A stretch of DNA of 64,000 nucleotides from assembly GCA_023014485.1 (NCBI GenBank), contig JAJOZX010002711.1, forward strand, positions 546,501 through 610,500, written 5' to 3'. The stretch's first letter is position 1. Each line of letters begins with the position of its first letter. Both the position numbers and the translations under genes were made by a program. Positions 47,390-56,419 of this stretch are shown one piece after another. The notes under the pieces are model-generated. The model saw nothing but the letters and a program-made list of their open reading frames with translations, was not told where the DNA came from and ran no database searches. The DNA is from Bathynomus jamesi. Taxonomy: Eukaryota; Arthropoda; Malacostraca; Isopoda; Cirolanidae.

Positions 47390-48172
47390 CAGGGTGTACA
47401 TAAAATCAGGATCTATTTTTTTGAAATAATTATTTTTTTCTATTTTTCTTTTCAGAAGCCCTTAGAATGAATACAGAAGAGCGTGTGGCAATAGTAATTT
47501 GGCGAATCGAGGGAAAGAAATACAATGACATCAGAGAGAAGTTTAGAAGATTTCATAAGCCGGGGCCAATAGACAAGACAATACGAAAATTGGTGAACAA
47601 ATTTAAACGAACGGGATCTGTAAATGATGAAGCAAGATCAGGACGACCGTGTATGTCAGATCTTACCGTGAATGCAGTACGCGGAATTATCACTGAGGAG
47701 CCACGTACGTCCGTTCGTGCTGCATCACACAGACTCGGCCTCCCGACGTCATCTGTGCACAAAATTCTGAAAGTTAATTTGCAGAAGAAAAGCTATCATT
47801 TGCAGGCTTTCATGATTTACATGAGGAAGATTTCCCTCGACGAAGTGATGTGTGTGCTGATCTCGTAGAACAAATCTGGAGTGATAATTTAATGGACAAC
47901 ATTCTCTTTAGTGATGAAGCCACTTTCCATACGTGTAGAAAAGTAAATCGCCATAACTGTCGAATTTGGGCAGATGAAAGACCGAATGATTTCGTCCAAA
48001 ATTGGGAAAGAGACTCACCTAAAGTTAATGTCTGGATGGGTTTAACAAAATCTAAGGTTTATGGTCCTTTTTTTTTGCTGAAGCTACAGTTACGGGGCTT
48101 ATTTATCTGGACATGTTGCAGCAATTCCTTGAACCTCAGCTGATTGGGGATAGGATTGTTAGTACCGTCGTC

Positions 48173-48380
48173 AATCAACATGATGGTGCTCCTTGTCACT
48201 ATGCCAAAATTGTTCAGGTTATCTAAATGGACGTTTTCCAAATCGCTGGATCGGACGCGGAAGCAACAGACCTTGTGTCGCGAGATGACCAGATTTAACC
48301 CCTTTAGATTTCTTTGCATGGGGCTTTATCGAGTCGCACGTCTATCAGACGAAGATTACGAGTCTTGAAAACTTAGGTAC
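48173..48380. repeat. 208-bp direct duplication, left copy
   Basis: Transposase sequence AATCAACATG ... GTAC repeated at 49,631-49,839 with about four differences, including a one-base deletion here. It flanks the CRESS-like insert. Far too long for a normal target-site duplication. Confidence 0.92.
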
Positions 48381-48736
48381 TCTACCCATATGAATACTAT
48401 TTTCATAACAAACTTAAATAAAATATTGATTGGGCACTACAGAACCCCAAATGACCTTTAGTAACTTGATACTGTTCTGCCGGTATCTCTCTAACTCTGC
48501 GAGGCTCTAACTCTGCGAGGCTGCCAAAAGATTAATGTTAAGGGCGGTCAACTTCACGTCTCGCAACGTTCGTTCTCTTACTAAGCTAATCAAATTAATT
48601 ATTACCATCATTATTATTATCAAAATCATTGGTATTATAAAACGTAAACCGGATGTACAGATAGATTAGATATGTATGACGTCATCCACGCATTATGACG
48701 TCAAACAGGATATGCCCTTTAAACAGCACACACAAG

Positions 48737-48765
48737 TGCAGTCCTAGGTAATACTAAGGACTGCA
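48737..48765 (-). other. Rolling-circle origin-like stem-loop
   Basis: A 9-bp stem (TGCAGTCCT / AGGACTGCA) closes an 11-base loop; on the minus strand the loop reads TAGTATTACCT. TAGTATTAC is the circovirus/cyclovirus-type nonanucleotide nicked by Rep. It lies just 3' of the capsid-like gene, with the nonanucleotide on the same strand as that gene. Confidence 0.8.
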
Positions 48766-48813
48766 ACTGTGAAACAGGGTAATCCAAAAAAAAATTTTTT
48801 TTTTTTTATTTCT

Positions 48814-49504
48814 TTATTGTTTCAAACCGTACAGCTTAACATAAAATACAATACGATTAACATATGTAAATGCATACTCATTTTTTTGAGATCCTTCAGG
48901 GGTATATTTACCAACATAAATACGACCTAACGGTTTACTTAAATCAGTTGTAGATATTTTCATTAAAGTATTAGGGAATTGGGCAGTTACTGCATCACCT
49001 AACTCACAGACCTGTTTCAATCTACGATACATTCTAAACTCTTTAAAAGGTGAGAACCACTTTGTTCTTGGATGATGCATTACTTGCTCTGCACTATGAG
49101 ACGAGTCAAGATTAGGTTCAAACAAAACACAATTTGGAACAATTAAATATGGAGATGGAGATATCCCTACATTAGGTCCCTCCAATCTTTCCCTACCCCC
49201 TTCTTACGACCTATTGAATCTTCAAAATTAATCACATATCCAGACATATTCATTTCTGGAATACTATGAAATGATACACCGTTACTTGATAATAATTAAA
49301 TTTTAAAATGGTAGATTTAGACTCATTAGTTAGAAAATCCAAACTCAAGGTATAAAACCCATCACTATTAACACCAAAAGTATTTTTAGATAAATAAACA
49401 AATTTCATTGAAGCTGTAACTATCTTCTCCTTTGAACGCCATTTAGGTTTCCTCCGAGGAACGTACTTCCTTTTTCGAGGAACAAACTTCCTTCTTCGAT
49501 ACAT
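48814..49504 (-). pseudogene. CRESS-virus capsid-like gene, frameshifted
   Basis: A likely start at 49,504 begins MYRRR and leads a dense Arg/Lys tail of about 20 residues (three Arg/Lys-Pro clusters), the DNA-binding arm typical of circovirus-like capsids. A beta-rich, Tyr/Phe-rich body follows. The frame is lost near 49,250, passes briefly through another frame, and is regained near 49,185, continuing to a stop at 48,814. At least two lesions, so no intact protein. A minus-strand AATAAA-like signal lies about 15 bases inside the 3' end near 48,825. Identity rests on the arm, size and adjacent origin; a sequence search is needed for the family. Confidence 0.65.
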
Positions 49505-49630
49505 CTTGAACAGTAAATAATACACGTCACTCCGATGCAACACCGACGATAAGAATGAAGTTTAAACAATTACTGGATCTATTTATAGATTCTCATTACG
49601 TCATGTTATGACACGAATCCTATCCCTTAG

Positions 49631-49839
49631 AATCAACATGATGGTGCTCCTTGTCACTATGCCAAAATTGTTCAGGATTATCTAAATGGACGTTTTCCAA
49701 ATCGCTGGATCGGACGCGGAAGCAACAGACCTTGTGTCGCGAGATGACCAGATTTAACCCCTTTAGATTTCTTTGCATGGGGCTTTATCAAATCGCACGT
49801 CTATCAGACGAAGATTACGAGTCTTGAAAACTTACGTAC
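49631..49839. repeat. 208-bp direct duplication, right copy
   Basis: Right copy of the mariner segment; after it the transposase continues without a break to the TIR at 50,059, so this copy is the one in original context on its right side. Confidence 0.92.
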
Positions 49840-50279
49840 ACGTATACGAACTGCTGCAGATAACAACCCCGCAAATGCTCCAGAATGTGTTTAGAAATGC
49901 TGCGGAACGATTTGAGCTGTGCAGGGATACTGATGGGCGTCACGTCGAATCCTACTCTTAATTATTTAATAAATGTTACCACTTTATCATTTTATGATTG
50001 AATTCCATATAATTTCCAAGTGCTTCACAAAAATAGATCCTGACTTTATGTACACCCTGTATAAAAAAATGTTTTATAGTTTATCAACTTAGTTATTTTT
50101 ATTTATACGTAATTTGTATGGTGTCATATTCATAGTTAACATCTCTGTTATTGAATTAGAAGGATATATTATTATTATTATACATTTTTCAAAATTAACA
50201 CACATGTACTCTGGAAGTACTAACAATTGAATAAAATTACTTTTGCTACTAAACGTAAAACTAAATTTAAAATTCTCTC

Positions 50280-50581
50280 TCCAAGAGATCGTGGGTTCGA
50301 CTCCCGATTACGCAGGCGCGTATCTCTCACGATTCCTAGTTAATGTTTTCAATGATGTAATTACTTGTTTTTTGTATAAACGTCTGCAGAAAGAGATGAG
50401 ATCGTGGGTTCGACTCCCGATAACGCAGGCTAATATTACAGGAGCTTATTCCTGTGTGATCCAAAATACATCTACTAAACGTATATTTAATTTAACAATA
50501 ACAATTACTCTCTTAGAATAATGTAATTACTTGTTTTCTGTATAAACGTCTGCAGAAAGAGATGAGATCGTGGGTTCGAAC
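50280..50581. repeat. Three tRNA T-arm-like segments in tandem
   Basis: GATCGTGGGTTCGACTCCCG at 50,287 and 50,400, and GATCGTGGGTTCGAAC at 50,565, each a box-B-like GGGTTCGACTCCC. Two are preceded by TAAACGTCTGCAGAAAGAGA, giving a repeat of about 165 bp. No anticodon arm is present, so not functional tRNAs. Confidence 0.5.
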
Positions 50582-50757
50582 CGAAAATTGAAACTCAATT
50601 TAGTATAGGCGCAAAATAACTTGCAACCGAAAATTGAAACTCAATTTAGCACGGATGGAAAATAACTTGCAACCGAAATTGAAACTCAATTTAGTATGGG
50701 CGCAAAATAACTTGCAACCGAAAATTGAGACTCAATTTAGTATGGACGCAAAATAAT
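50581..50757. repeat. 46-bp tandem repeat, four units
   Basis: CCGAAAATTGAAACTCAATT starts at 50,581, 50,627, 50,673 and 50,718. Each unit contains the palindrome AAATTGAAACTCAATTT, able to form a hairpin. Confidence 0.9.
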
Positions 50758-51270
50758 AAAATATTGTTGTGAACAATATTGCATAAAGGGTGGGTGAGGA
50801 AAACCAAGTATTGTCGCAAATATTGACGTGGTAGAGACAGCAAGGGGTAATACGAGCAATAAATCTGCGGAGATAATATAGCAATCTTGGGAAAATCCGA
50901 GAATAATATGGGGACAAAACATGGTAATGCACAAAGACAATCTGGAAATGATATTTATGTCATAGGATATTACTGTGCTTTCAATGTCAGAGTAATGAAG
51001 AGTAGCGGCGCTAACTTTGCTTCCTGCGATACTGAGCTGAGCCACTTTGTTGAATATATTCCTATAACGAATATATTCCCTCAACTAGTAGGGTCGCAAA
51101 AAATAATAATGCACATTCTGGAAATCTTTTATAGAGATGGTTGTTGCGATGGATATTGCATAAAGGGTGGATTGGAGAAAACCAAATATAGATACAAATA
51201 TTGTCGTGACGGAGAATGCAAGGGGTAATACGAGCATGAAATCTATGGAGAGAATATAAAGACACTGTTA
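50758..51270. repeat. Two diverged copies of an AATATTGCATAAAGGGTGG block
   Basis: Copies at about 50,770-50,900 and 51,155-51,260 share GATATTGCATAAAGGGTGG, AAACCAA and AAGGGGTAATACGAGCA. The open frames here lack codon structure I trust. Confidence 0.6.
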
Positions 51271-51408
51271 GTCGTCCAAAGCATGGACCCGTTATATCGG
51301 TGTTACGATTGGTACACAAACTTATCATAGCTCCACCCAGCTACACTGACAACCAATCATTACGAACATCTGCTCTTGATCTTTTGGGGCGGAGCTTGGT
51401 GATTGTGC

Positions 51409-51435
51409 ATATAAAAGGAAATATTTTTCAGTTGG
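51409..51435 (+). promoter_or_regulatory. TATA box and initiator-like core promoter
   Basis: CATATAAAAGG at 51,409-51,418 and TCAGTT at 51,428-51,433, an arthropod initiator match, about 50 bp before the ATG at 51,482. Spacing (about 20 bp) is shorter than usual. Confidence 0.5.
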
Positions 51436-51481
51436 GAGTAACAGTAGCTATTTTCGCCAGTGAATAAACATTCCCTCCGCC

Positions 51482-52083
51482 ATGGATCACGAATTTTACA
51501 CTTTTCCGGATTTGTATCAAGAAGGTGACACTGCAGCATTGACTGCAATTAATCTTTTTAAAGCGATTGACCGTGATGGATTATTTCCAACGCAAACCGT
51601 TGATGATATTTGCAATGACGCTTCTTACGATCAGACGCAAGGGACTACCATAGAAATGTAAGTGTCCATAATTTTATTTTTATTTTTTATTCACAAACTG
51701 TCAGAAAGAAGATATCATATATATGGAGGGATGTAGTATCTCGTCAAATACTTCATTTAGATACTCGCCATTATGCTAAAATCGCAATTTTTTATGGCAA
51801 TCTTTTGCATGTTTTTTTATAAATGTTATTCGGAATTACCTCTTAAATGAGCTTCTCTGAGCGAACCAAAGATATCTTCACATAATGGGGTCTGTCTTAC
51901 AATATGTATATTTTGTACATGTTTTTATTAAAAAAGATTCAATATGAACATTATTCTTTCTCCTTTAAGGTCCGATGAGGATTTGACACGTGGTATACAA
52001 TCTTTTGAAGAACCTCGTGTCATGGAGCTGAATACGGAGGATATACCGAACAGTCTGCACAATGAATGTCACATCGAAATAAT
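51482..52083 (+). CDS. Two-exon acidic protein of unknown function, 3' incomplete
   Basis: Exon 1 is 51,482-51,657 (start MDHEFYTFPDLYQEG), ending in phase 2 at a perfect GTAAGT donor. The intron is 312 bp and ends TTCTCCTTTAAG. Exon 2 is 51,970-52,083 (114 bp, phase 2 at both ends), again ending at AT|GTAAGT. Joining preserves frame and gives at least 97 acidic residues rich in Asp, Glu and Thr. No later exon was found; the next DNA holds the end of the integrase and a MITE. No domain recognised. Unspliced, exon 1 would stop at TAA right after the junction. It lies in the Polinton beside the integrase and could be a captured or regulatory gene. Confidence 0.5.
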
Positions 52084-52289
52084 GTAAGTGTTTTCCGATC
52101 TTTCTTGAGAAGACAAAATATATTTCATCAATTTATTAAATGAAAGAAATCAGTACAATAACCACCTTAAACTACAGAATATACAAACTAATGTTACGAA
52201 TATACACACGAACAAAAACATTATACTATACAACGAGTACGCACAATTGGAAAGCGGCTTTTTATCTGTCTGCATACCATTTCATCGTT

Positions 52290-53264
52290 TCGTTGAGTGT
52301 GACACAGGACGAATAAATTTATATCTAGAGAATACATCTATTACACTGCCCAACACCAATTTTGCTGATTTAATTCTAACACCTGTTTTTAGGTAACTTT
52401 GGTGTGCTGATTTCAAAAATCACCTTAGTTTTTGCCTATCACGTCAGATTTTCCAGCAATCAAATACGGAGATATCGCATTTTGGCAGGGTTATGCCCAA
52501 TTTTTTTTCTTTTCAAAAAATAAGTTTTTACATACTCAGAATCAGCATGGAAAAGTAAACAATTGTGCAGGGAGTGAACTTTAATATACAATGGTAATAT
52601 TGACACATAAAGTGATTAAAAGTGTTTAAATAAGCAAAAAATTAATCCATGATCATGACGTCACGCTCACACCTGCGGAAATCACAGATACCCAAGATTT
52701 TAATATGTTGTACATGACCTTTAGATTTAATGCACAGATGTGCGTATTCCACAGATAAAATTTTAACAGCAAAACAGCTGTTAACAGGTCTCAAAAATCA
52801 TCAATTTTGATAAGTGCCCTTCATGGATCACCCAAAATAGGCATATTGCATTGCACATTGCACGAACGAAAACCTGATGTGATGGACAAAATCTAAGGTG
52901 ATTTTTTAAATCAGCACATCAATATTATCCAGAAAAAGGTCTTAGAATTAAATCACCAGCAAAAAAAAATTTTTGTTGGGCAGTGTTATGAATAGAATGT
53001 AGCGGTAACCATCGTTATACACAGAATATCTTTGCATGTCTGTTAAATCTGCTTGCCAAATAGAATCAATCGAGGCAGCCGATGTCTTGGCTGTTTTAAA
53101 CCTTTTTCTCACCGGCTTATGAAGCGTATAAGCGTCCTGCTCCCGCAAAAATCTCTCAACATCTTTTTTTCCTACTCCGTAAACACTTCTGTACAGTCTA
53201 TCTATGCCGCCGTAGAGGCTGGGTTAGAAACATCATAATAGCGTTTACTTAATACGTTAGCCAT
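52290..53264 (-). pseudogene. Polinton retroviral-type integrase, interrupted by a MITE
   Basis: Integrates the element, producing 6-bp duplications. The ATG at 53,264-53,262 overlaps the end of the upstream gene. The N-terminal region has a frameshift near 53,205, then YTLHKPVRKRFKTAKTS. The core begins WQADLTDMQRYS, with the first catalytic Asp, and NDGYRYILF; a MITE (52,345-52,987) cuts it there. On the far side (from 52,344) VIDVFSRYKFIRPVS continues, then stops. The second Asp and the Glu are not seen, so the gene is truncated and dead. Confidence 0.82.
52345..52987. mobile_element. MITE inside the integrase gene
   Basis: Inverted ends CACTGCCCAACACCAATTTT and complement (about 35 bp), with TTA flanks. 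Subterminal GTGTGCTGATTTCAAAAATC matches the nested element at 40,539-43,010, a likely autonomous partner. Confidence 0.78.
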
Positions 53265-54000
53265 TTGCGTATTTTAGAGGTACGTGGGTAGGGTTGACCG
53301 TTGTTTATCCTCTTCTTTCTCCTCTTCAAAGGTGTTACCGTCGGGGGTGATGGCGTCTTCAATTGTGCCACATGCGTCGCATGTTCCAAGTCTTTCAACC
53401 TGTTTAGATTTCCTATCAACGTTTTAGGGACATTTATTTGTTGTATTCTTGCTTTAATATGCTTCCATCCTGATGGTGATGGCCTATCCCACTTTCTCAC
53501 CAGATCATGGACAATGTCTACGATATTTGACCCCTGTACCTTTGATCCTTCCACAATGATCTCGCCTGTATCGGTCCATTGTATGGCTGGGTCCTCATTC
53601 AATAGATTATAAAGACTTAAACCTTTATTCCTCAATGTACTTGGGAGGGTGCTTTTTAATACATGCTCGATATGTTGTGTGGCTGATCCCTTAATCTTTG
53701 GTTGGTCAGCTGTATCGTCGGGTACAGATCCTATGTCGCCATGTCCATCGTCCCCGTGCTGTGCCTAACAACCACAGGAATCTCTGTCGGGTTCTTATAA
53801 TTTTCGTACTCGTGAAGAAATTTCTGCAGAGCTTCTTGGTATAAGATTCTTTTCTCATCAGGTGTTTTTTCACTGTTTAATAGTGCTAGCAATTCGCTTT
53901 CCATTCTTTTAAGTCTGCTTTTACGGGGATCTAGATCCGTGTCTGGATTCCTTTGCAGTGAAGCGTACACCTCGTGTGGAATCACCACCACTTTCTTCAT
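53249..54000 (-). pseudogene. Polinton protein adjacent to integrase
   Basis: About 250 residues in two frames: 54,000-53,731 (basic/acidic helical: KSRLKRMESELLALLNSEKT, EALQKFLHEYENY) and 53,635-53,249 (SLYNLLNEDPAIQWTDTGEI, GSNIVDIVHDLVRKW, INVPKTL). A shift near 53,745 separates them. Proteins of this layout accompany integrase in Polinton/adintovirus-like elements of many invertebrates and fish; the role is unknown. Its 3' end overlaps the integrase ATG by about 16 bases. Confidence 0.7.
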
Positions 54001-54017
54001 TATATTAATCTAGTCAG

Positions 54018-54327
54018 TAAAGGACCCAAAACTGAAAATAAGATGGGGAGAAATGACCCTCCTCTTTGTACAATAATTCGTTTTTTTTCGCTATACAGTT
54101 TGACTTTTACGAGCGAGAGCGTGTATTATGTTCTTGTAACGGCGTAGGCGAGCCTTCTGAGGTGGTTTCATTTATACATTGCAATTTATAACGTTAAGAC
54201 AGATTTCACAGATGCATTTTAAAAAGTCGGAGTCGATATTTTTAATAAACATCTGCTGCTGCATTGCCCGGGGCAGTCGATGATAGATTTTTATTAATTC
54301 ACGGTATTTCTTTAGTCTCTTTGTCAT
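54018..54327 (-). pseudogene. Polinton pX-like small basic protein, broken
   Basis: Begins ATG at 54,327, overlapping the ATPase stop in an ATGA. The first 51 codons are basic and helical with two Cys pairs (FLKCICEICLNVI), then an in-frame TAA, another basic stretch (KARLRRYKNIIHALARK), a TAG and a frameshift leading to RGGSFLPILF. Basic arms, a Cys pair and a Gly-Gly hydrophobic tail are the pattern of the small pX-like proteins of Polintons and adintoviruses. The two stops make it a pseudogene. Confidence 0.55.
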
Positions 54328-54964
54328 TCTGGAATATACACCGTTTCAGGCTCGTTTGGAAATATATTCGTTCTTAGAAGCACCCTAAACGTGTTTCGCG
54401 GATGAAGGTCACAAAGCAAATATCCGTAACGCGTGCTTGTAGCTTCTTTATAAACTTCCAAAAACTCCTTACGCTGATTCGGGAACATTTGATTGGCTAA
54501 TACCCCAATCTGTGATACATCTCTACGTTGTGCGAATAAGACTAGATATTGTGTATTTAACGACACATCGCGCATGTATCTATTTTTGAAAAATAGATTC
54601 TGATTGATGAAGAACACGCTTATGTTAAGATGGTGGGAGAATACTGTAAATGTCTCGGCAAACGTTTTATCCATCTCCAACATGAGATCGTCAATTACAA
54701 TGACTGTATGTTCATTTCCCTTTAACGAATTAACGTCATATACACCTTTGTGGAACAAAATATCATCTTGGTATTCGTTGAACACTGATTGGTATGTCGA
54801 ATAGCACCATATAACTTTATGCACAAATTTTGAGAGCATTTCACCCTTTTCTTTAATAATTTTTTAAGCATAAACACCGTTTTACCACATCCTGTAGGTC
54901 CAGATATAATACATGTGGATGGGCTTGTGAATCTGAATTTTTCTACAGCATCCATTTCTAACAC
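54324..54964 (-). pseudogene. FtsK/A32-type packaging ATPase, one frameshift
   Basis: Would pump DNA into virions in a virus-like Polinton. Walker A GPTGCGKT at about 54,900-54,875; frame lost near 54,845 at an A-run; Walker B VIVIDDLMLE near 54,700, followed by a sensor-like INQNLFF and an Arg pair in AQRRDVSQ. Normal length (about 210 residues) for this family. Its presence without capsid genes is notable. Confidence 0.85.
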
Positions 54965-55053
54965 GTCACACCCCTAAGTGACTCATTTACAGAATATCAC
55001 AAATAACGAGTTCTGCTCCTTATATTTTGTTTTCTTCTTCCACAGAACCGTGA
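54965..55053. promoter_or_regulatory. Likely bidirectional promoter between ATPase and plus-strand genes
   Basis: A gap of about 90 bp lies between the ATPase start (minus) and the next plus-strand ATG. No clear TATA box on either strand; T-rich TTTTGTTTTCTTCTTCCACAG before 55,047 could also be a splice acceptor for the plus-strand gene. Confidence 0.35.
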
Positions 55054-56210
55054 ATGACGACGATGTACAGCCCCCCCATCATCGACATCACGGATGACCC
55101 CGACGACATTGTAGTTGTGATCACAGAATCCTCCCCCGCCGACGAACCCTCACCAGCGATACCGGTAGCACGTTCAAAGCGGAGGTATGATGAAGAGTTC
55201 CCCACGTCAGGTGTAAAGAGCGTCAGGGGTGCTAGAACACCAGTAATAGAGCCCCAACCCTCAACGTCTTACGCAACAAGCCCCCCAACAGCACCTTCCG
55301 CCAATATATTCCCTTATTCATCCTCCACAGCAGCTCCCCGTTCTGTTGAGGCTGCAGTAATAGAGCCCCAACCCTCAACGTCTTACGACACAAGCCTCAC
55401 AGTAGTAGTTTCCTCAAATAAAAATAGTGACAGGACAATTGCGTCCTGGTCAAGTGCGTCCCGGACAAATGCGTCCCGGTCATTGACGTCCCTGGACAAT
55501 TGCGTCCGGTTTTATTTCGTCCCGGACAATTGCGCACTTCCCCAACTACTATATGAAGTTTATTTATTAGAGAAGTGAATAGAAAGTTCATTGTGACTTC
55601 ACCTACGCAATTGTCCAGGGACGCCAATGACGAGGGACGAGTATGTTTGTTATTGTAATTTTGTATGGGATATAATGCCCGGTTAGATTAATTGAATGCC
55701 CAGTTAGGTCAACTGTATGCCCTTGACGATTGGTTAGGTTAAGTTGTGATATTTTCGTTAAAACTAACGAAACTAACTTTATCTTAAGTGGACGTAACCC
55801 ATAAAATTTGACAATGATGTTGCTGATGATGGATAAAGTTTTAGAGAACAGTTTCGAACAGAACTTATGAACATATAACAAGTTTAATAGGTTAAAATGA
55901 AAAGTATACTTGAAATTCCGATACTAACTTTCTATTCACTTCTCTAATAAATAAACTTCATATAGTAGTTGGAGAAGTGCGCAATTGTCCGGGACGCAAT
56001 TGTCCGGGACGCAATTGTCCAGGGACGCCAATGACCGGGACGCATTTGTCCGGGACGCACTTGACCAGGACGCAATTGCCCTAGAACCAATAAAAATATA
56101 TCCCTTACTCCTGTTCAAATCCTTGTACATCCTCCGCAGCAGCTTCTCGCATTGTTGAGGATGGCATAACATTCGACTGGTGCGTACCGTTGCCCCCACC
56201 CCAGTCTTGA
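55054..56210 (+). pseudogene. Low-complexity Ser/Pro-rich protein, possible PolB leader
   Basis: From ATG 55,054 about 124 residues precede the MITE: an acidic start, then VIEPQPSTSY motifs. A 112-bp coding repeat underlies this (55,246 and 55,358), and a third copy continues after the MITE at 56,093. The frame is open only to the MITE; the ORF reading into it is foreign. It lies 5' of and co-oriented with PolB and may be a disordered N-terminal part of that protein or a separate gene. Confidence 0.45.
55427..56088. mobile_element. MULE-type MITE with tandem-repeat TIRs
   Basis: Perfect 10-bp duplication AATAAAAATA at 55,417-55,426 and 56,089-56,098. Inverted arms of about 160 bp built of near-tandem GCGTCCCGGACAATT units. 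The core holds the GCCCAGTTAGGTCAACTG family sequence. A 9-10-bp target fits MULE/foldback types. Confidence 0.85.
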
Positions 56211-56419
56211 CTAGAAATCTTTATAGAGTCAGGGTCGATCCTAGATCCGTGTATAGGAATGGAATTGAGCGCGGGCTACGCCGGGTTGTACAGCGTATTG
56301 TAGAGTTTGCTTCAGAACCGCGACAAGCGTGAAGTCAAGACGAGTCTGTCATCCGGATTCGGATCAGATGATGGTGATGTAGAGATTTTTGGTAGTCATA
56401 CCATTTAGACGTTTGGCGG
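56211..56419. other. Spacer upstream of PolB
   Basis: No gene; possibly degraded N-terminal PolB coding. Confidence 0.4.

Larger units (their letters stand above)
48381..49630 (-). mobile_element. Endogenous CRESS-type ssDNA virus fragment
   Basis: A 1,250-bp segment of unrelated DNA between the two duplicated mariner stretches. It carries a broken, Arg-rich-tailed capsid-like gene and a stem-loop with the nonanucleotide TAGTATTAC. A Rep gene is not visible, so this is a partial genome. Bases 48,490-48,523 hold a doubled CTCTAACTCTGCGAGGCT. Confidence 0.72.
47467..49960 (+). pseudogene. DD41D mariner transposase, broken
   Basis: The HTH half (47,467-47,800) has ERVAIVIWRIEGKKYNDIRE and GRPCMSD. 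Then Asp1 in LFSDEATFH (47,908) and Asp2 in HDGAPCHYAK, which appears in both copies of the duplication. The third block reads [13 protein letters not shown] but is preceded by an in-frame TGA. That TGA is present in both copies, so the gene was already dead when the duplication arose. The C-terminus (49,830-49,960) ends VESYS. Confidence 0.87.
47390..50059 (+). mobile_element. DD41D mariner inside the Polinton, split by CRESS-like DNA
   Basis: CAGGGTGTACATAAAATCAG at 47,390 and complement ending 50,059, both TA-flanked. Subtracting the 1,250-bp insert and one copy of the 208-bp duplication leaves about 1.21 kb, a normal mariner. Same family as 23,797-24,268. Confidence 0.9.

Noticed and set aside
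49250..49543. Residues before the MYRRR start as part of the capsid
   Set aside because: The upstream 13 codons lack the basic pattern; the ATG at 49,504 fits the Arg-rich arm better.
50280..50581. Functional tRNA genes
   Set aside because: T-arm present but no anticodon or acceptor arms.
55427..55578. C-terminal 50 codons of the frame starting at 55,054
   Set aside because: This stretch reads MITE DNA after the 10-bp target duplication, not the Polinton gene.
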